Counted from the first letter of the stretch, positions 8,543-18,717 are shown. The stretch: DNA of 64,000 nucleotides from Mesorhizobium_K sp040049215 (GCF_040049215.1 NZ_JBDZDN010000003.1:620001-684000), one strand, 5' to 3'. Notes: generated by a model from the sequence alone, not told the origin. A program made the numbers and translations.

Positions 8543-8650
8543 GGGGTGCAGTCGGCTCCGGGTGACGGGGGAGGGCGCGCCTTGCACCCATAGCGCAAGC
8601 GCGCGCCGGCTCATACCGCACTGCGAAGAAAATTGCAGCGTAATTTGCGC

Positions 8651-10066
8651 TCAGCCGTAGCTGTCGTATCCTGCGTTGGGATTGTCGATCAAACGCCGGA
8701 GGATCGTAAATCCCGTCCAGATATCCTCGCGGCGCTTCGGCGTCGAGAAGCCGACACGGATGCGGTGATAGAAATGCTCGGTGCGGCCAGGCTTGTACTC
8801 GTCCTCGTCGTCGACGAGCACGCCTTCGCTCGCAGCCGCCTGCTTGAACGTGCCGGAGAGCCACGGATCTGGCAGCTTCATCCAGAGGAAAGGCGCGCGC
8901 TTGTTCGATTCGAAGTCGAGCCCGGAGAATGCCTGCCGCGCCATCGCCTCGCGCGCTTCGATCTCGGCGCGGGCCGCCCGCCGGATCGTGTCGGCTGCGC
9001 CCGACAGCACCATCCGCGAAGACAGTTCCGCCAGCATGAAGGGCAGGCCGCCGGTCACCATCTTGTGGGCGACCTGGATGCGCGGAGCGAGATTGGCAGG
9101 GCAGGAAACCCATCCGCCCCGCACGCCGGCCGATACCGTCTTCGACAGCCCGCCGATGTGGAAGGTACGCTCCGGCAGGAATGCGGATATCGGCGTGGGC
9201 GGTTGGTCGAGCATGGCGCCGTAGATCGAATCCTCTATCAGCCAGACATTGTGCTTACGGGCGATCTCGGCGATCTCGCGCCGGCGGCTCACCGGCATGA
9301 TGGTCAGCGTCGGGTTGTGGAGCGAGGGGACGAAAAAGGCGAGCTTGGGGTGCTGCTGCGCGCACAGGCGGTCGAAATCCTCAGGTATGGGACCGTGCTC
9401 GTCGATCCCGACCACGACGCTTCTACGGCCAATCAGATTGGCGCTGCGCGATATCGATGAATAGGTGAGCTGCTCGAAGGCGATTTTGTCGCCCGGCGCG
9501 GTCATTGCAGCAATGACCGCCATGGCGGAAGCGTGGACGCCCATCGTAGGCACGACGGCTTGCGGATCCGGCTTCCAGCCGTCCGCCGCAAGCCACCGCG
9601 CGCCGGCCTCCCGCCAGTCCGAAGGCCAGGAGCGGGTGTAGTCGATGATCCTATCAGGATACTCCCTTGCGATTTCGGCGGCTATGCGGCCTACCACTTC
9701 GCCCTGGCCGACATCCGGCGCCGAGGTGCTGTCCATGATGAGCTTGCCGGTCAAGGCGTCGGGCGCGCGCGTGCCGGCAATCTGCTGGGGTATCTGGGCA
9801 AGTGAATTGTCGGTTTCGGCGTCCCGCCCGAGCACGAATGTGCCCCTGCCGACCTCGCCGCTGACCAGGCCGCGCTCGCGGACCAGAGCATAGGCTCGGC
9901 CGATCGTTCCGATTGTCACCCCAATGTCATAAGCGAGGTCCCGCTGCGGCGGCAACTTTGTACCGGCGGGCAGAAGTCCTTTTGTTATATCGGATTCGAT
10001 CCTGTCGGCGAGCCGCATATAGAGCGGTCCGGAGCCGGTGGAGACGTCAGGAAGCCAATTTGTCAT
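8651..10066 (-). CDS. MocR-type transcriptional regulator (GntR wHTH + aminotransferase domain)
   Basis: 471 residues. Residues 10-80 form a GntR winged helix (LADRIESDITKGLLPAGTKLPPQRDLA). The rest is a class I aminotransferase-like domain with HNPTLTIMPVSRRREI and the PLP-lysine region FHIGGLSKTVSAGVRGGW. MocR proteins sense PLP or amino-compound ligands and usually control a divergent neighbour. The divergent gene here encodes a DUF1127 protein, with 90 bases between the two starts, so control of that gene or autoregulation is likely (inference). The ligand is unknown; the protein could be PdxR-like, but no vitamin B6 genes are adjacent. Confidence 0.88.
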   Translation of the reverse strand: MTNWLPDVSTGSGPLYMRLADRIESDITKGLLPAGTKLPPQRDLAYDIGVTIGTIGRAYALVRERGLVSGEVGRGTFVLGRDAETDNSLAQIPQQIAGTRAPDALTGKLIMDSTSAPDVGQGEVVGRIAAEIAREYPDRIIDYTRSWPSDWREAGARWLAADGWKPDPQAVVPTMGVHASAMAVIAAMTAPGDKIAFEQLTYSSISRSANLIGRRSVVVGIDEHGPIPEDFDRLCAQQHPKLAFFVPSLHNPTLTIMPVSRRREIAEIARKHNVWLIEDSIYGAMLDQPPTPISAFLPERTFHIGGLSKTVSAGVRGGWVSCPANLAPRIQVAHKMVTGGLPFMLAELSSRMVLSGAADTIRRAARAEIEAREAMARQAFSGLDFESNKRAPFLWMKLPDPWLSGTFKQAAASEGVLVDDEDEYKPGRTEHFYHRIRVGFSTPKRREDIWTGFTILRRLIDNPNAGYDSYG

Positions 10067-10098
10067 CGTGACAACTTCATATATTGCCTTCGAAAGAG

Positions 10099-10128
10099 TG
10101 TCAATTCATTGGAATGTAGCGATACAAT
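10099..10128 (+). promoter_or_regulatory. candidate promoter of the DUF1127 gene in the MocR intergenic region
   Basis: TGTCAA (10099-10104), 18-base spacer, TACAAT (10123-10128). The start codon is 28 bases further on. The -35 box is poor, as expected for an activator-dependent promoter. The 90-base gap also has to hold the MocR promoter and operator. Confidence 0.35.
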
Positions 10129-10156
10129 GTGATCGCGGATACAGTTGGAGAGGACA

Positions 10157-10372
10157 ATGAGTACATTCATCACATCCCGTACCGATGTCACGATGCGTTC
10201 TTCGGCGTCACGCGGTTCGGCCCTGCTGCGCGTCGTGACCATGATCGAGATGGCGGTCGAGCGCCACCGCAGTCGCCATGCCCTGATGGAACTGAGCGAC
10301 GCGCAGCTCAAGGACATCGGCATTTCCCGTTCGGAAGCCTTCCGCGAAGCAAACCGTCCATTCTGGGGCTGA
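10157..10372 (+). CDS. DUF1127 domain small protein
   Basis: 71 residues. The C-terminal half carries the DUF1127 pattern: RHRSRHALMELSDAQLKDIG then ISRSEAFREA. DUF1127 proteins are small Arg-rich proteins; in some alphaproteobacteria family members bind RNA and influence phosphate, carbon or stress responses. Start ATG 10157 has a GGAGAGG Shine-Dalgarno; the in-frame TTG at 10145 lacks one. It is divergent from the MocR regulator and ends in a strong terminator, so it is a monocistronic unit. Confidence 0.88.
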   Translation: MSTFITSRTDVTMRSSASRGSALLRVVTMIEMAVERHRSRHALMELSDAQLKDIGISRSEAFREANRPFWG

Positions 10373-10437
10373 GCTTCGAAGAATGACCATCGGGGAAAAA
10401 CGACGACAAAAGCCTCGGGAAAAACCCGAATACCTCT

Positions 10438-10470
10438 GATGGCCGCCTCGAAGGGCGGCCATCGTGTTTT
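10438..10470 (+). terminator. rho-independent terminator of the DUF1127 gene
   Basis: GATGGCCGCC (10438-10447) pairs perfectly with GGCGGCCATC (10454-10463), loop TCGAAG, followed by GTGTTTTA. It may also stop transcription from the opposite side. Confidence 0.75.
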
Positions 10471-10508
10471 AGGCTCTGGTCAAGCCTGCGCCGTGGGCAA
10501 ATGATTCA

Positions 10509-10922
10509 TCAAGCGGCGGAACCGCAGCCGCTGTCGCCGGATTTCCAACGGCCGATATCGGCGCCGATCCTCGATCCGACCGCTTCGCCCATCAACGGCC
10601 CGAACACCTCGACCTCGCTCGAATGGCCGCGCGCCTGCACAACAAGCAGCGGCTTGCCGCCGTAATTGTTCTTCGGCACGAGCAGGAAACGCGGCGCCCC
10701 GCCGAAATTGTTCAGTTCATTGGCCATGCTGTAGGATTTGAAGGCTGGGTCCATGCTGGCGATCCAGCATTTGTGCGCGGCGATCGCGACCTGCTCCATA
10801 ACGCGCAGCGATGCGCTTTTGCCGGAGCCGCCGGGGTTGGCTGGCGTCTTGCTCGACTGGCAGGCCGAGAGGAGAAGTAGCGAGGCCGCGAGGCCGGCGA
10901 ATCCCAGAAAAGTCTTCTTCAT
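10509..10922 (-). CDS. hypothetical lipoprotein
   Basis: 137 residues. The N-terminus MKKTFLGFAGLAASLLLLSA then Cys is a clear lipoprotein signal peptide with lipobox LLSAC (cleavage before Cys21). The mature part has a Gly/Ser linker, then a domain with AHKCWIASMDPAFKSY and ELNNFGGAPRFLLVPK and a Cys-containing tail ending SGDSGCGSAA. No family function is recognised. It would be anchored in a membrane facing the periplasm. An open frame reaches 11060, but the signal peptide fixes the start at 10922. It follows purQ by 70 bases on the same strand. Confidence 0.75.
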   Translation of the reverse strand: MKKTFLGFAGLAASLLLLSACQSSKTPANPGGSGKSASLRVMEQVAIAAHKCWIASMDPAFKSYSMANELNNFGGAPRFLLVPKNNYGGKPLLVVQARGHSSEVEVFGPLMGEAVGSRIGADIGRWKSGDSGCGSAA

Positions 10923-10992
10923 GCAGCCTCTCGAATCGCGACGACAGCCCGCATCGTGGACCAGCGCATGCCAAATGGAAATTGTCGGGGGG

Positions 10993-11673
10993 TCAGGCTG
11001 CCTGCCGGGCCGTGATGCCGAGCGAGCTTTCGAAGATGCCCCGTCCGTCTGTGCCGCCATGCGCGGGCTCGATCAGGTTTTCCGGGTGAGGCATGAGGCC
11101 GAGCACGTTGCCGCCTTCGTTGATGACGCCTGCAATATCGTTGATCGAGCCGTTCGGATTGGTGCCTTCGGCGTAGCGGAACACGACCCGGCCTTCGCCT
11201 TCGATGCGCTTCAGCGTTTCGTCGTCGGCGAAATAGTTGCCATCATGGTGGGCGACCGGCGCCCGGATGATCTGGCCCGGCGCGTAGTTGCGGGTGAAGG
11301 CAGTGTTGGCGTTCGCCACTTGGAGCTTGACCTCGCGGCAGACGAATTTCAGCGACGTGTTGCGCATCAGCGCGCCGGGCAGGAGGCCGGCTTCGACCAG
11401 AATCTGGAAGCCGTTGCAAACCCCGATCACCTGCACGCCTTCCGCTGCCTTCTCGGCGACCGCGCGCATCACAGGCATGCGGGCGGCTATCGCACCGCAG
11501 CGAAGGTAGTCGCCGAAGGAGAAACCGCCCGGAATGGCGATCAGGTCGACGTCGGGTATTTCCGTGTCGGTCTGCCAGACGGTGACCGGCGCCTTGCCGG
11601 AAATCTTGGTCAGCGCCGCGATCATGTCGCGGTCGCGATTGAGGCCGGGAAGGAGGACTACGGCGGTTTTCAT
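10993..11673 (-). CDS. purQ: phosphoribosylformylglycinamidine synthase subunit PurQ
   Basis: 226 residues. This is the class I glutaminase subunit that supplies ammonia to PurL. The nucleophile elbow is VIGVCNGFQIL with Cys86; IPGGFSFGDYLRCGAI is the conserved N-terminal loop, and the catalytic His/Glu lie near GLMPHPENL in the C-terminal part. It is 22 bases after purS on the same strand. Confidence 0.97.
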   Translation of the reverse strand: MKTAVVLLPGLNRDRDMIAALTKISGKAPVTVWQTDTEIPDVDLIAIPGGFSFGDYLRCGAIAARMPVMRAVAEKAAEGVQVIGVCNGFQILVEAGLLPGALMRNTSLKFVCREVKLQVANANTAFTRNYAPGQIIRAPVAHHDGNYFADDETLKRIEGEGRVVFRYAEGTNPNGSINDIAGVINEGGNVLGLMPHPENLIEPAHGGTDGRGIFESSLGITARQAA

Positions 11674-11695
11674 GCCAACCTGCGGGTTTGCTGCC

Positions 11696-11938
11696 TCAGT
11701 TCAGCGAAACACTGTAATTTTCAATAACCGTGTTGGCCAGAAGCTTGTCGCACATGGCTTTCAGCTCGGCTTCGGCCTTGGCCTTGTCGGTCGCCTGCAG
11801 TTCGAAGTCGAACACCTTGCCCTGACGGACCGAGCCGACGCCGTCGAAGCCGAGGCCGGCGAGTGCGTGCTCGATCGCCTTGCCCTGAGGGTCGAGCACG
11901 CCGTTCTTGAGGGTGACGGTTACGCGGGCCTTGATCAC
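11696..11938 (-). CDS. purS: phosphoribosylformylglycinamidine synthase subunit PurS
   Basis: 80 residues, the normal length of PurS, which bridges PurQ and PurL in the FGAM synthase complex. MIKARVTVTLKNGVLDPQGK and the VRQGKVFDFEL strand are characteristic. It sits between purC and purQ with gaps of 31 and 22 bases, so purC-purS-purQ is an operon. Confidence 0.96.
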   Translation of the reverse strand: MIKARVTVTLKNGVLDPQGKAIEHALAGLGFDGVGSVRQGKVFDFELQATDKAKAEAELKAMCDKLLANTVIENYSVSLN

Positions 11939-11969
11939 GCTGCGAAAGCTCCTGTCCTGGTCGAAAATC

Positions 11970-12764
11970 TCAGTGCGGCTTGCCGCGGCGGCCGTCGCCG
12001 GAGGCGACCAGAACGGGACCGGTCGGGCGGGGCGGCTCGTTCTCGTTCATGATACCAAGACGGCGGGCCACTTCCTGGTAGGCCTCGACCAGCCCGCCCA
12101 TGTCACGGCGGAAACGGTCCTTGTCGAGCTTGTCGTGGGTGGCGACGTCCCAAAGGCGGCAGGAGTCGGGCGAAATCTCGTCGGCGACGACGATACGCAT
12201 CATGTCGCCCTCGAAAAGCCGGCCGCACTCAATCTTGAAATCGACGAGCTGAATGCCGACGCCGAGGAACAGGCCGGAGAGGAAGTCGTTGACCCGAATG
12301 GCAAGCGCCATGATGTCGTCGATTTCCTGCGGGCTCGCCCAGCCGAACGCCGTGATGTGCTCTTCCGACACCATCGGGTCGTCCAGCGCGTCGGCCTTGT
12401 AGTAGAACTCGATGATCGAGCGCGGCAGCACCGTGCCTTCCTCGATGCCGAGGCGCTTGGCGAGCGAGCCAGCGGCGACATTGCGCACTACCACCTCGAG
12501 CGGGATGATCTCGACTTCCTTGATGAGCTGCTCGCGCATGTTCAACCGACGGATGAAGTGCGTCGGAATGCCCATCCGGTTCAGGTGGTTGAAGATGTGC
12601 TCGGAGATCCGGTTGTTGAGCACGCCTTTGCCGTCGACCACCTCGTGCTTCTTCTTGTTGAAAGCGGTGGCATCATCCTTGAAGAATTGAATCAGCGTGC
12701 CCGGCTCGGGTCCTTCATAGAGGATCTTGGCCTTGCCTTCATAAATGCGGCGGCGATTTTTCAT
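11970..12764 (-). CDS. purC: phosphoribosylaminoimidazole-succinocarboxamide synthase
   Basis: 264 residues. SAICAR synthetase joins aspartate to CAIR with ATP in purine synthesis. The start RRIYEGKAKILYEGPEPGTL is the conserved N-terminal ATP loop; further on come the conserved PLEVVVRNVAAGSLAKR and VDFKIECGRL. It is the first gene of the purC-purS-purQ operon. A 256-base gap separates it from the divergent DUF1476 gene and must hold both promoters. Confidence 0.96.
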   Translation of the reverse strand: MKNRRRIYEGKAKILYEGPEPGTLIQFFKDDATAFNKKKHEVVDGKGVLNNRISEHIFNHLNRMGIPTHFIRRLNMREQLIKEVEIIPLEVVVRNVAAGSLAKRLGIEEGTVLPRSIIEFYYKADALDDPMVSEEHITAFGWASPQEIDDIMALAIRVNDFLSGLFLGVGIQLVDFKIECGRLFEGDMMRIVVADEISPDSCRLWDVATHDKLDKDRFRRDMGGLVEAYQEVARRLGIMNENEPPRPTGPVLVASGDGRRGKPH

Positions 12765-13020
12765 CTGATTTCCTGGATTTTTCGGGCAGGCGCGCCAGAC
12801 GGCCCGGAAGACATAATGCGGCAGCCGTATGGTTCAATGCCGGTGTCTATCTGAATCGAACCGTTTCCTCAATCGCCAATGCTAGAGATCAACCGCTTTC
12901 CGCTGCGAAATACCGCACCGCAGCATGGTCGTCCGTATTGACCGCGGCCTAGCCTTTTGGTTTGTGCAGTCAGCCACCATATCCGGTCCGAACGACCACC
13001 ACCTATCCGGAGGATTTTCG

Positions 13021-13338
13021 ATGAGCGACTTCAGTGACCGCGAAAAGGGTTTCGAACGCAAATTCGCGTTCGACGAGGAATTGCGGTTCAAGGCTACTTC
13101 CCGGCGCAACAAACTGCTCGGGCTCTGGGCCGCCGAAAAGCTTGGAAAATCAGGCGCGGACGCCGAATCCTATGCCAAAGAAGTGATCGTGGTCGATTTC
13201 GAGGAGGCCGGCGACCATGACGTGCTGCGCAAGATCAAGGCGGACTTCGACGCCGCCGGCGTCGCCCAGTCCGAGCATCAGATCCGCCGCACGATGGACG
13301 AATTGATGGCTCGGGCCATCGAGCAGGTCAAAAGCTGA
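13021..13338 (+). CDS. ATP synthase inhibitor subunit zeta family (DUF1476)
   Basis: 105 residues. MSDFSDREKGFERKFAFDEE is the conserved N-terminal inhibitory region of the alphaproteobacterial F1-ATPase zeta subunit family, followed by the four-helix part (NKLLGLWAAEKLGKSGADAE). In Paracoccus zeta blocks ATP hydrolysis by F1Fo; in other species the homologue can be weak or non-inhibitory, so the physiological role here is inferred. A GGAGG Shine-Dalgarno stands before ATG 13021; the frame is open to 12925 without family similarity. It ends in its own terminator. Confidence 0.88.
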   Translation: MSDFSDREKGFERKFAFDEELRFKATSRRNKLLGLWAAEKLGKSGADAESYAKEVIVVDFEEAGDHDVLRKIKADFDAAGVAQSEHQIRRTMDELMARAIEQVKS

Positions 13339-13360
13339 TCCCAGGACTGCTGGATCAATG

Positions 13361-13390
13361 AAAACCGCTCATTTCGGGCGGTTTTTCTTT
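13361..13390 (+). terminator. rho-independent terminator after the zeta-subunit gene
   Basis: AAAACCGC (13361-13368) pairs with GCGGTTTT (13378-13385); the 9-base loop is rich in T and G. The T-run continues as TCTTTTGC. Confidence 0.75.
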
Positions 13391-13440
13391 TGCTTTTTCG
13401 CGGTACCGGCCTGACATAGGGGCCGACCGAGGAGGGATGA

Positions 13441-14223
13441 ATGTCGCTGGAATCAAGGCTCGCCGCGGGCGAAACGCTGTGCAGCGCGTGGTCCGGCGTC
13501 CCGGATGCGCTGACCGTCGAGATTCTTTCGGCGCAAGGTTTTGACGCCGTGACACTCGACATGCAGCATGGCGGCCACAACGAAGACAGTGTGCTGCGCA
13601 GCATCGTCCCGGTCCAGCGCGCTGGAAAGCCCGCACTTGTCAGGATTCCTGTCGGGCGTTTCGACATGGCGAGCCGCGCGCTCGATTTCGGCGCCGAGGC
13701 GGTCATCGCGCCAATGGTCAATTCGATCGAGGACGCGCAACGCTTCGGCGCAGCGATGAAATATCCCCCTGCCGGCGAACGCTCCTGGGGGCCGACCTAC
13801 GGCTTTCCGCGCCACGGCAAAGGCGATTTCGGCGATTGGCTGCGCGAGAGCAACTTGCGCACCATCTCTTTCGCCATGATCGAAACGCGTGCGGCGGTAG
13901 ACATTCTCGACCGTATCCTCGACACGCCCGGCATAGACGCGATCTTCCTCGGCCCCTCCGACTTTTCGATCGCCTGGACCAATGGCGCCCGTGTCAATGC
14001 CACGCTCGAGGACATGATGCAGGCGGTCGAGCAGATAGGCGGCCGCGCCCGCAAGGCCGGCAAATATGCGGGCATCTATGTGATCGACCCAGCGACGGCG
14101 GGACGTTACGTCTCGATGGGCTACCAATTGCTCGCCATGGGCTCGGAGCATACCCTGATGAGACTGGGCTCCGACGCGCTGCTGACGGCCGTGCGTACGT
14201 CGCTGACCGGGGCCAAATCCTAA
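13441..14223 (+). CDS. HpcH/HpaI aldolase / citrate lyase family protein
   Basis: 260 residues forming a TIM barrel of the class II pyruvate aldolase family. Visible landmarks are FDAVTLDMQHGG (catalytic base region), then ALVRIPVGRFDMASRALDFG, AVIAPMVNSIEDAQR, MIETRAAVDILD (metal-binding Glu) and IFLGPSDFSIAW (metal-binding Asp). Such enzymes cleave 2-oxo-3-deoxy sugar acids or related hydroxy-keto acids; the substrate is not readable. It overlaps the following minus-strand hydrolase tail to tail by 4 bases. Confidence 0.87.
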   Translation: MSLESRLAAGETLCSAWSGVPDALTVEILSAQGFDAVTLDMQHGGHNEDSVLRSIVPVQRAGKPALVRIPVGRFDMASRALDFGAEAVIAPMVNSIEDAQRFGAAMKYPPAGERSWGPTYGFPRHGKGDFGDWLRESNLRTISFAMIETRAAVDILDRILDTPGIDAIFLGPSDFSIAWTNGARVNATLEDMMQAVEQIGGRARKAGKYAGIYVIDPATAGRYVSMGYQLLAMGSEHTLMRLGSDALLTAVRTSLTGAKS

Positions 14224-14777
14224 AGCTGAGACAGGAACTTCGCGAAAGTGAGCGATCCTTCCGGCCACGGACCGTGGCCGGATTCAGCGTTGATGTGGCC
14301 TCGCTCGCCTGCGTCGATGAAAAGCGAACCCCAGGCCGCGGCAGCATCTTCCGCGACCTCGAAGGCGCTGTAGGGGTCGTTGCGGCTGGCGATCACGACC
14401 GACGGAAACGGCAGCGGGTCGCGCGGGTAGGGACCGAAGGTCATCAGATGCTTCGGGCGGATCGACGGGTTGGCGACATCCGGTGGCGCGACGAAGAACG
14501 CCCCGACGACAGGCTTCCTGAACTGCGGGATAGCCTGAATGGCGGTTGGCACGCCTAGCGAATGTGCAACGATCACAACCGGCCGTTCAGCTTCGTTCAC
14601 GGCGTTGGACATCGCTGAGGTCCAGTCCTCGCGCACCGGCTTCGACCATTCGGCCTGTTCGACGCGGCGCGCCGTCGAGAGCTTCGACTGCCAACGCGAC
14701 TGCCAATGGTCCGGGCCGGAGTTCGTATAGCCCGGAACGAACAAAATATCTGCGTCTTTGACTTTCATGTCGCGCAT
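14220..14777 (-). CDS. RBBP9/YdeN family serine hydrolase (copy 1)
   Basis: 185 residues, alpha/beta hydrolase fold. FVPGYTNSGPDHWQSRWQ at the N-terminus, nucleophile elbow AHSLG with Ser73, an acidic ASRNDPYSAFE and the C-terminal GHINAESGHGPWPEG with the catalytic His match the RBBP9/YdeN family, which has esterase activity of unclear physiological role. Two starts are possible (14777, MRDMKVKDAD, or 14768, MKVKDAD). A related gene lies at 16144-16719; they share the same blueprint but differ at many positions. Confidence 0.85.
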   Translation of the reverse strand: MRDMKVKDADILFVPGYTNSGPDHWQSRWQSKLSTARRVEQAEWSKPVREDWTSAMSNAVNEAERPVVIVAHSLGVPTAIQAIPQFRKPVVGAFFVAPPDVANPSIRPKHLMTFGPYPRDPLPFPSVVIASRNDPYSAFEVAEDAAAAWGSLFIDAGERGHINAESGHGPWPEGSLTFAKFLSQL

Positions 14778-15011
14778 GTAGCGAGCGTGCCTGCGACGTG
14801 CAACCGGTTGGTGAGTCAACGCCGAGTGAACACCGTGTTCGGACTTAGCCCACTTGTGTGAACGACCTTTTGGCCCGATGTACGTGTTCGAATGCAAATA
14901 GGTGCGTATTCGGGAGTCGCGGCTTTGACGCTAACCCATCGCGCCGTGATTGGCGGTATCGGCAAACTGGCAGCAGCCCCGAGGGGATTTGCCGCTGCAA
15001 CGGAGCAGAAC

Positions 15012-15827
15012 ATGAGCGAACTTCCATTTGCAGCCACAACGCCGGTCAGCGTTGGACAGGTCGGCCTCAAGGCGCGCGACGCCAAGGCGCTGGCCGATTA
15101 TTACAGTGCGATCGTCGGACTGGAGCAACTGTCTGCGGATGGCGAGACCATAGTGCTGGGCGCCAAAGGCCGGCCGCTGCTGGTTATCGAAAGCGACAAA
15201 GCCGCCAAGCCTGACGATCCGCGCAGTGCTGGCCTATTTCACACGGCGTTTCTGCTGCCTTCCCGCGCCGATCTCGGACGCTGGATCAACTTCGCCGCCG
15301 AGCGTCAGATTCCGATCGACGGGGCCTCGGACCATTTGGTCAGCGAAGCGTTCTATCTGACCGACCCTGAGGGCAACGGCATCGAGATCTACGCCGATCG
15401 CATGCCGACCGAGTGGAAGTGGAACGGCGATCAGATCACCTTGGCGACGCAGCGCATGGATATTGCCGCGGTCCGCGGCGAGGTTCCCGCCGCCGACGCT
15501 GGCTGGCAAGGCGCGCCGGAAAACTCGATCGTCGGCCATGTGCATCTGAGGGTCGGCGATCCGCTCGCGGCCGAGGCTTGGTGGCACAAGACGCTCGGCT
15601 TCTACACGGTTGCGAGATACGGCGCGCAAGCGGTGTTCCTCTCGACCGGCGGCTACCACCACCATATCGGCGCCAACACCTGGCAAAGCGCAGGGGCGGG
15701 AAGGCGTGAGAAGGGCCGGTCCGGCCTGGCCTGGGTCGAGTTGCGCTCGTCGGACGCCATCGAGTCGGCCCAATATAACGACCCCTGGGGCACCGAAATC
15801 CGAGTGACCCCAGGAAAGCCGACCTGA
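15012..15827 (+). CDS. VOC family protein, catechol-2,3-dioxygenase-like
   Basis: 271 residues with two vicinal-oxygen-chelate repeats. The first begins VGQVGLKARDAKALADYYSA, with FHTAFLLPSRADLGRW and TDPEGNGIEIYADR; the second begins IVGHVHLRVGDPLAAEAWW with GYHHHIGANTW. Metal ligands are probably the His of the second repeat and the Glu in the EIYADR-type strand. CatE-like proteins open aromatic rings or act as glyoxalase-type enzymes; the substrate is unknown. Start ATG 15012 follows a GGAG at about 9 bases; open frame upstream lacks family similarity. Confidence 0.82.
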   Translation: MSELPFAATTPVSVGQVGLKARDAKALADYYSAIVGLEQLSADGETIVLGAKGRPLLVIESDKAAKPDDPRSAGLFHTAFLLPSRADLGRWINFAAERQIPIDGASDHLVSEAFYLTDPEGNGIEIYADRMPTEWKWNGDQITLATQRMDIAAVRGEVPAADAGWQGAPENSIVGHVHLRVGDPLAAEAWWHKTLGFYTVARYGAQAVFLSTGGYHHHIGANTWQSAGAGRREKGRSGLAWVELRSSDAIESAQYNDPWGTEIRVTPGKPT

Positions 15828-15873
15828 CGGAAACCCGCCATCGCGCGCTTCTGTTGAATCCAATGCAGCGCGT

Positions 15874-16053
15874 TCAGTCTCCCTCGATGATCACCGCGGG
15901 CTGCTCGGTGTTCGCCGAAGGCTCGCTGCCGCCTGCTCTGAAATACTCCCCCGCCACGATAAGAAGGACGAAAACCGTGCTGGCTGCCAACGCCCCCACC
16001 CCGAACCAGCCGGCTCTGCCGATATGTACGGTCCGGGTCTGCGGATGCGGCAT
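15874..16053 (-). CDS. small single-pass membrane protein
   Basis: 59 residues: a short basic N-terminus (MPHPQTRTVHIGRAGW), one hydrophobic helix (FGVGALAASTVFVLLIVAG) and an acidic tail ending AVIIEGD. A GGAG lies 8 bases before ATG 16053; a GTG at 16062 is a weaker alternative. No family is recognised. It probably sits in the inner membrane with its C-terminus outside (inference from the positive-inside rule). Confidence 0.5.
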   Translation of the reverse strand: MPHPQTRTVHIGRAGWFGVGALAASTVFVLLIVAGEYFRAGGSEPSANTEQPAVIIEGD

Positions 16054-16143
16054 AGGCGTCACTCCAGATTGAATGCCGCCGACAACGCTTGCTGCGCGAC
16101 AGGAGTTCCTTCCTATCAGCGAAATGCCATCACGTAGGGTGAG

Positions 16144-16715
16144 TTAAGCCTGGGCTTTTTCCAGCAATCGTCCAAGCAACAGCAGGCCGGTCGGCCAAAG
16201 CCCGAGCTTGGCTTCGTTGCCCATATGGCCGAGATCGCCGGCGTCAGCGAATTCCGCGCCCCAGGCTGCGGCGAACTCCTGTGCTTTCTCGAAAGTCACG
16301 CGCGGATCGGTGCGGCTGGCGACCACGAGCGCTGGAAAAGGCAGGCGGTTCATCGGCATAGGGGCAAACGGCCTGATCAGGTCGAAGGACGGGTCGGGAT
16401 CATCGACGTTCGAGGCCGCCACCAGGAAGGCGCCTAGGACCTTGGTTAATCTGTCTTCTCTCGCCTCGGCCGCCCATTTGACCGTAGCGGCAACAGCAAG
16501 CGAGTGCGCGAGGACCACTACGCGCCTCGGTGCGATGGCGACGGCAGCATCGAGTTGGGCAATCCAGGCCTTCGGCTCCGGCCTGTTCCAGTCCGCCTGC
16601 AGAACCCTGCTCGAATTCGGGAAAGCGCGGCACCAGTGCGACATCCAGTGATCGGGCATGGAGTTGCCGCGGCCAGGCACCGCGAGAAAATCGAAATCTC
16701 CGTTGGCGGCGATCA

Positions 16716-16719
<4 letters not shown>
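16144..16719 (-). CDS. RBBP9/YdeN family serine hydrolase (copy 2)
   Basis: 191 residues. It has the same layout as the gene at 14220: FLAVPGRGNSMPDHWMSHW, elbow AHSLA with Ser73, ASRTDPRVTFEKAQEFAAAW and a C-terminal DLGHMGNEAKLGLWPTG. The last elbow glycine is replaced by alanine (HSLA), which is tolerated in some members. The start codon overlaps the purB stop by 4 bases (ATGA), so translation is probably coupled to purB. The physiological substrate is unknown. Confidence 0.83.
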
Positions 16720-18023
<1,304 letters not shown>

Positions 18024-18083
18024 CTCGGAGCGGTTCCCATCAGGATTGATACCGCCGCTCCCTAACAGAGGTGGCGGGAATGC

Positions 18084-18608
18084 TCAACGCATGCGTCGCG
18101 CAAACCAGAATGACGCAATGAGCAAGGCGGCAAACCCGAGTGGGAAGAAAAGGCGTAACCCGAGCACCGCGAACTGATAGAGCGCGGCAGCGAAAGTGTG
18201 AGCGAACTGCAGGAACCAGATTCGCGTGAATGCGTCAGCGTGCCACTCGGCATAATAATCCCGGTATTGTAGCGCAAAGAATCCGGCGGTCACGCAGACG
18301 GTCGCAAAGGCGAGCGACAGGAAAGCGGCGGCAAACATGGTTTCCCCCTGCCTCCGATAGGACAGAAAACGCGCCGGGATCAGGCCGAGCGGGAAGGCGA
18401 CGATGCCACCCAAAGCGAAGAGCGCAGTGACGGTTCTTATCTTCTGCGGCGTTTCCCAATCCGCCAGCACCAAAGCCATGAGGGCGCTGGCGCCCATGAC
18501 GGTGCCCCAGAGCAGCATACCAACAAGCGTGGGAAGTGGCGCCGGCAGGGCGCCGGACAGCGCACCGGACAGCCAGGACGAATTTTTGGCTGCTGAAACG
18601 GTCGTCAT
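18084..18608 (-). CDS. hypothetical membrane protein with four predicted helices
   Basis: 174 residues with hydrophobic stretches near residues 27-47, 59-79, 90-110 and 148-170 (for example LFALGGIVAFPLGLIPARFL and FPLGFAALLIASFWFARRM). The N-terminus is Ser/Ala/Pro-rich without a clear signal peptide. No conserved domain is recognised. It lies 60 bases upstream of purB on the same strand and might share its transcript. Confidence 0.7.
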   Translation of the reverse strand: MTTVSAAKNSSWLSGALSGALPAPLPTLVGMLLWGTVMGASALMALVLADWETPQKIRTVTALFALGGIVAFPLGLIPARFLSYRRQGETMFAAAFLSLAFATVCVTAGFFALQYRDYYAEWHADAFTRIWFLQFAHTFAAALYQFAVLGLRLFFPLGFAALLIASFWFARRMR

Positions 18609-18717
18609 GCCTGTCCCGTTGTGAAAGCTCCGGGCAGGTAGCCGGTAGACATCTGGCGTCCTGCAGGTTGCCTGGCCGGCCAGTATCGCCGCAGAATCCT
18701 AATGTTGCGTTCCGCTC

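Noticed and set aside
7277..8593. 438-residue plus-strand open frame opposite purL
   Set aside because: It is the complement of a well-supported purL frame; high GC content produces long antisense frames, and no family resemblance or Shine-Dalgarno is seen.
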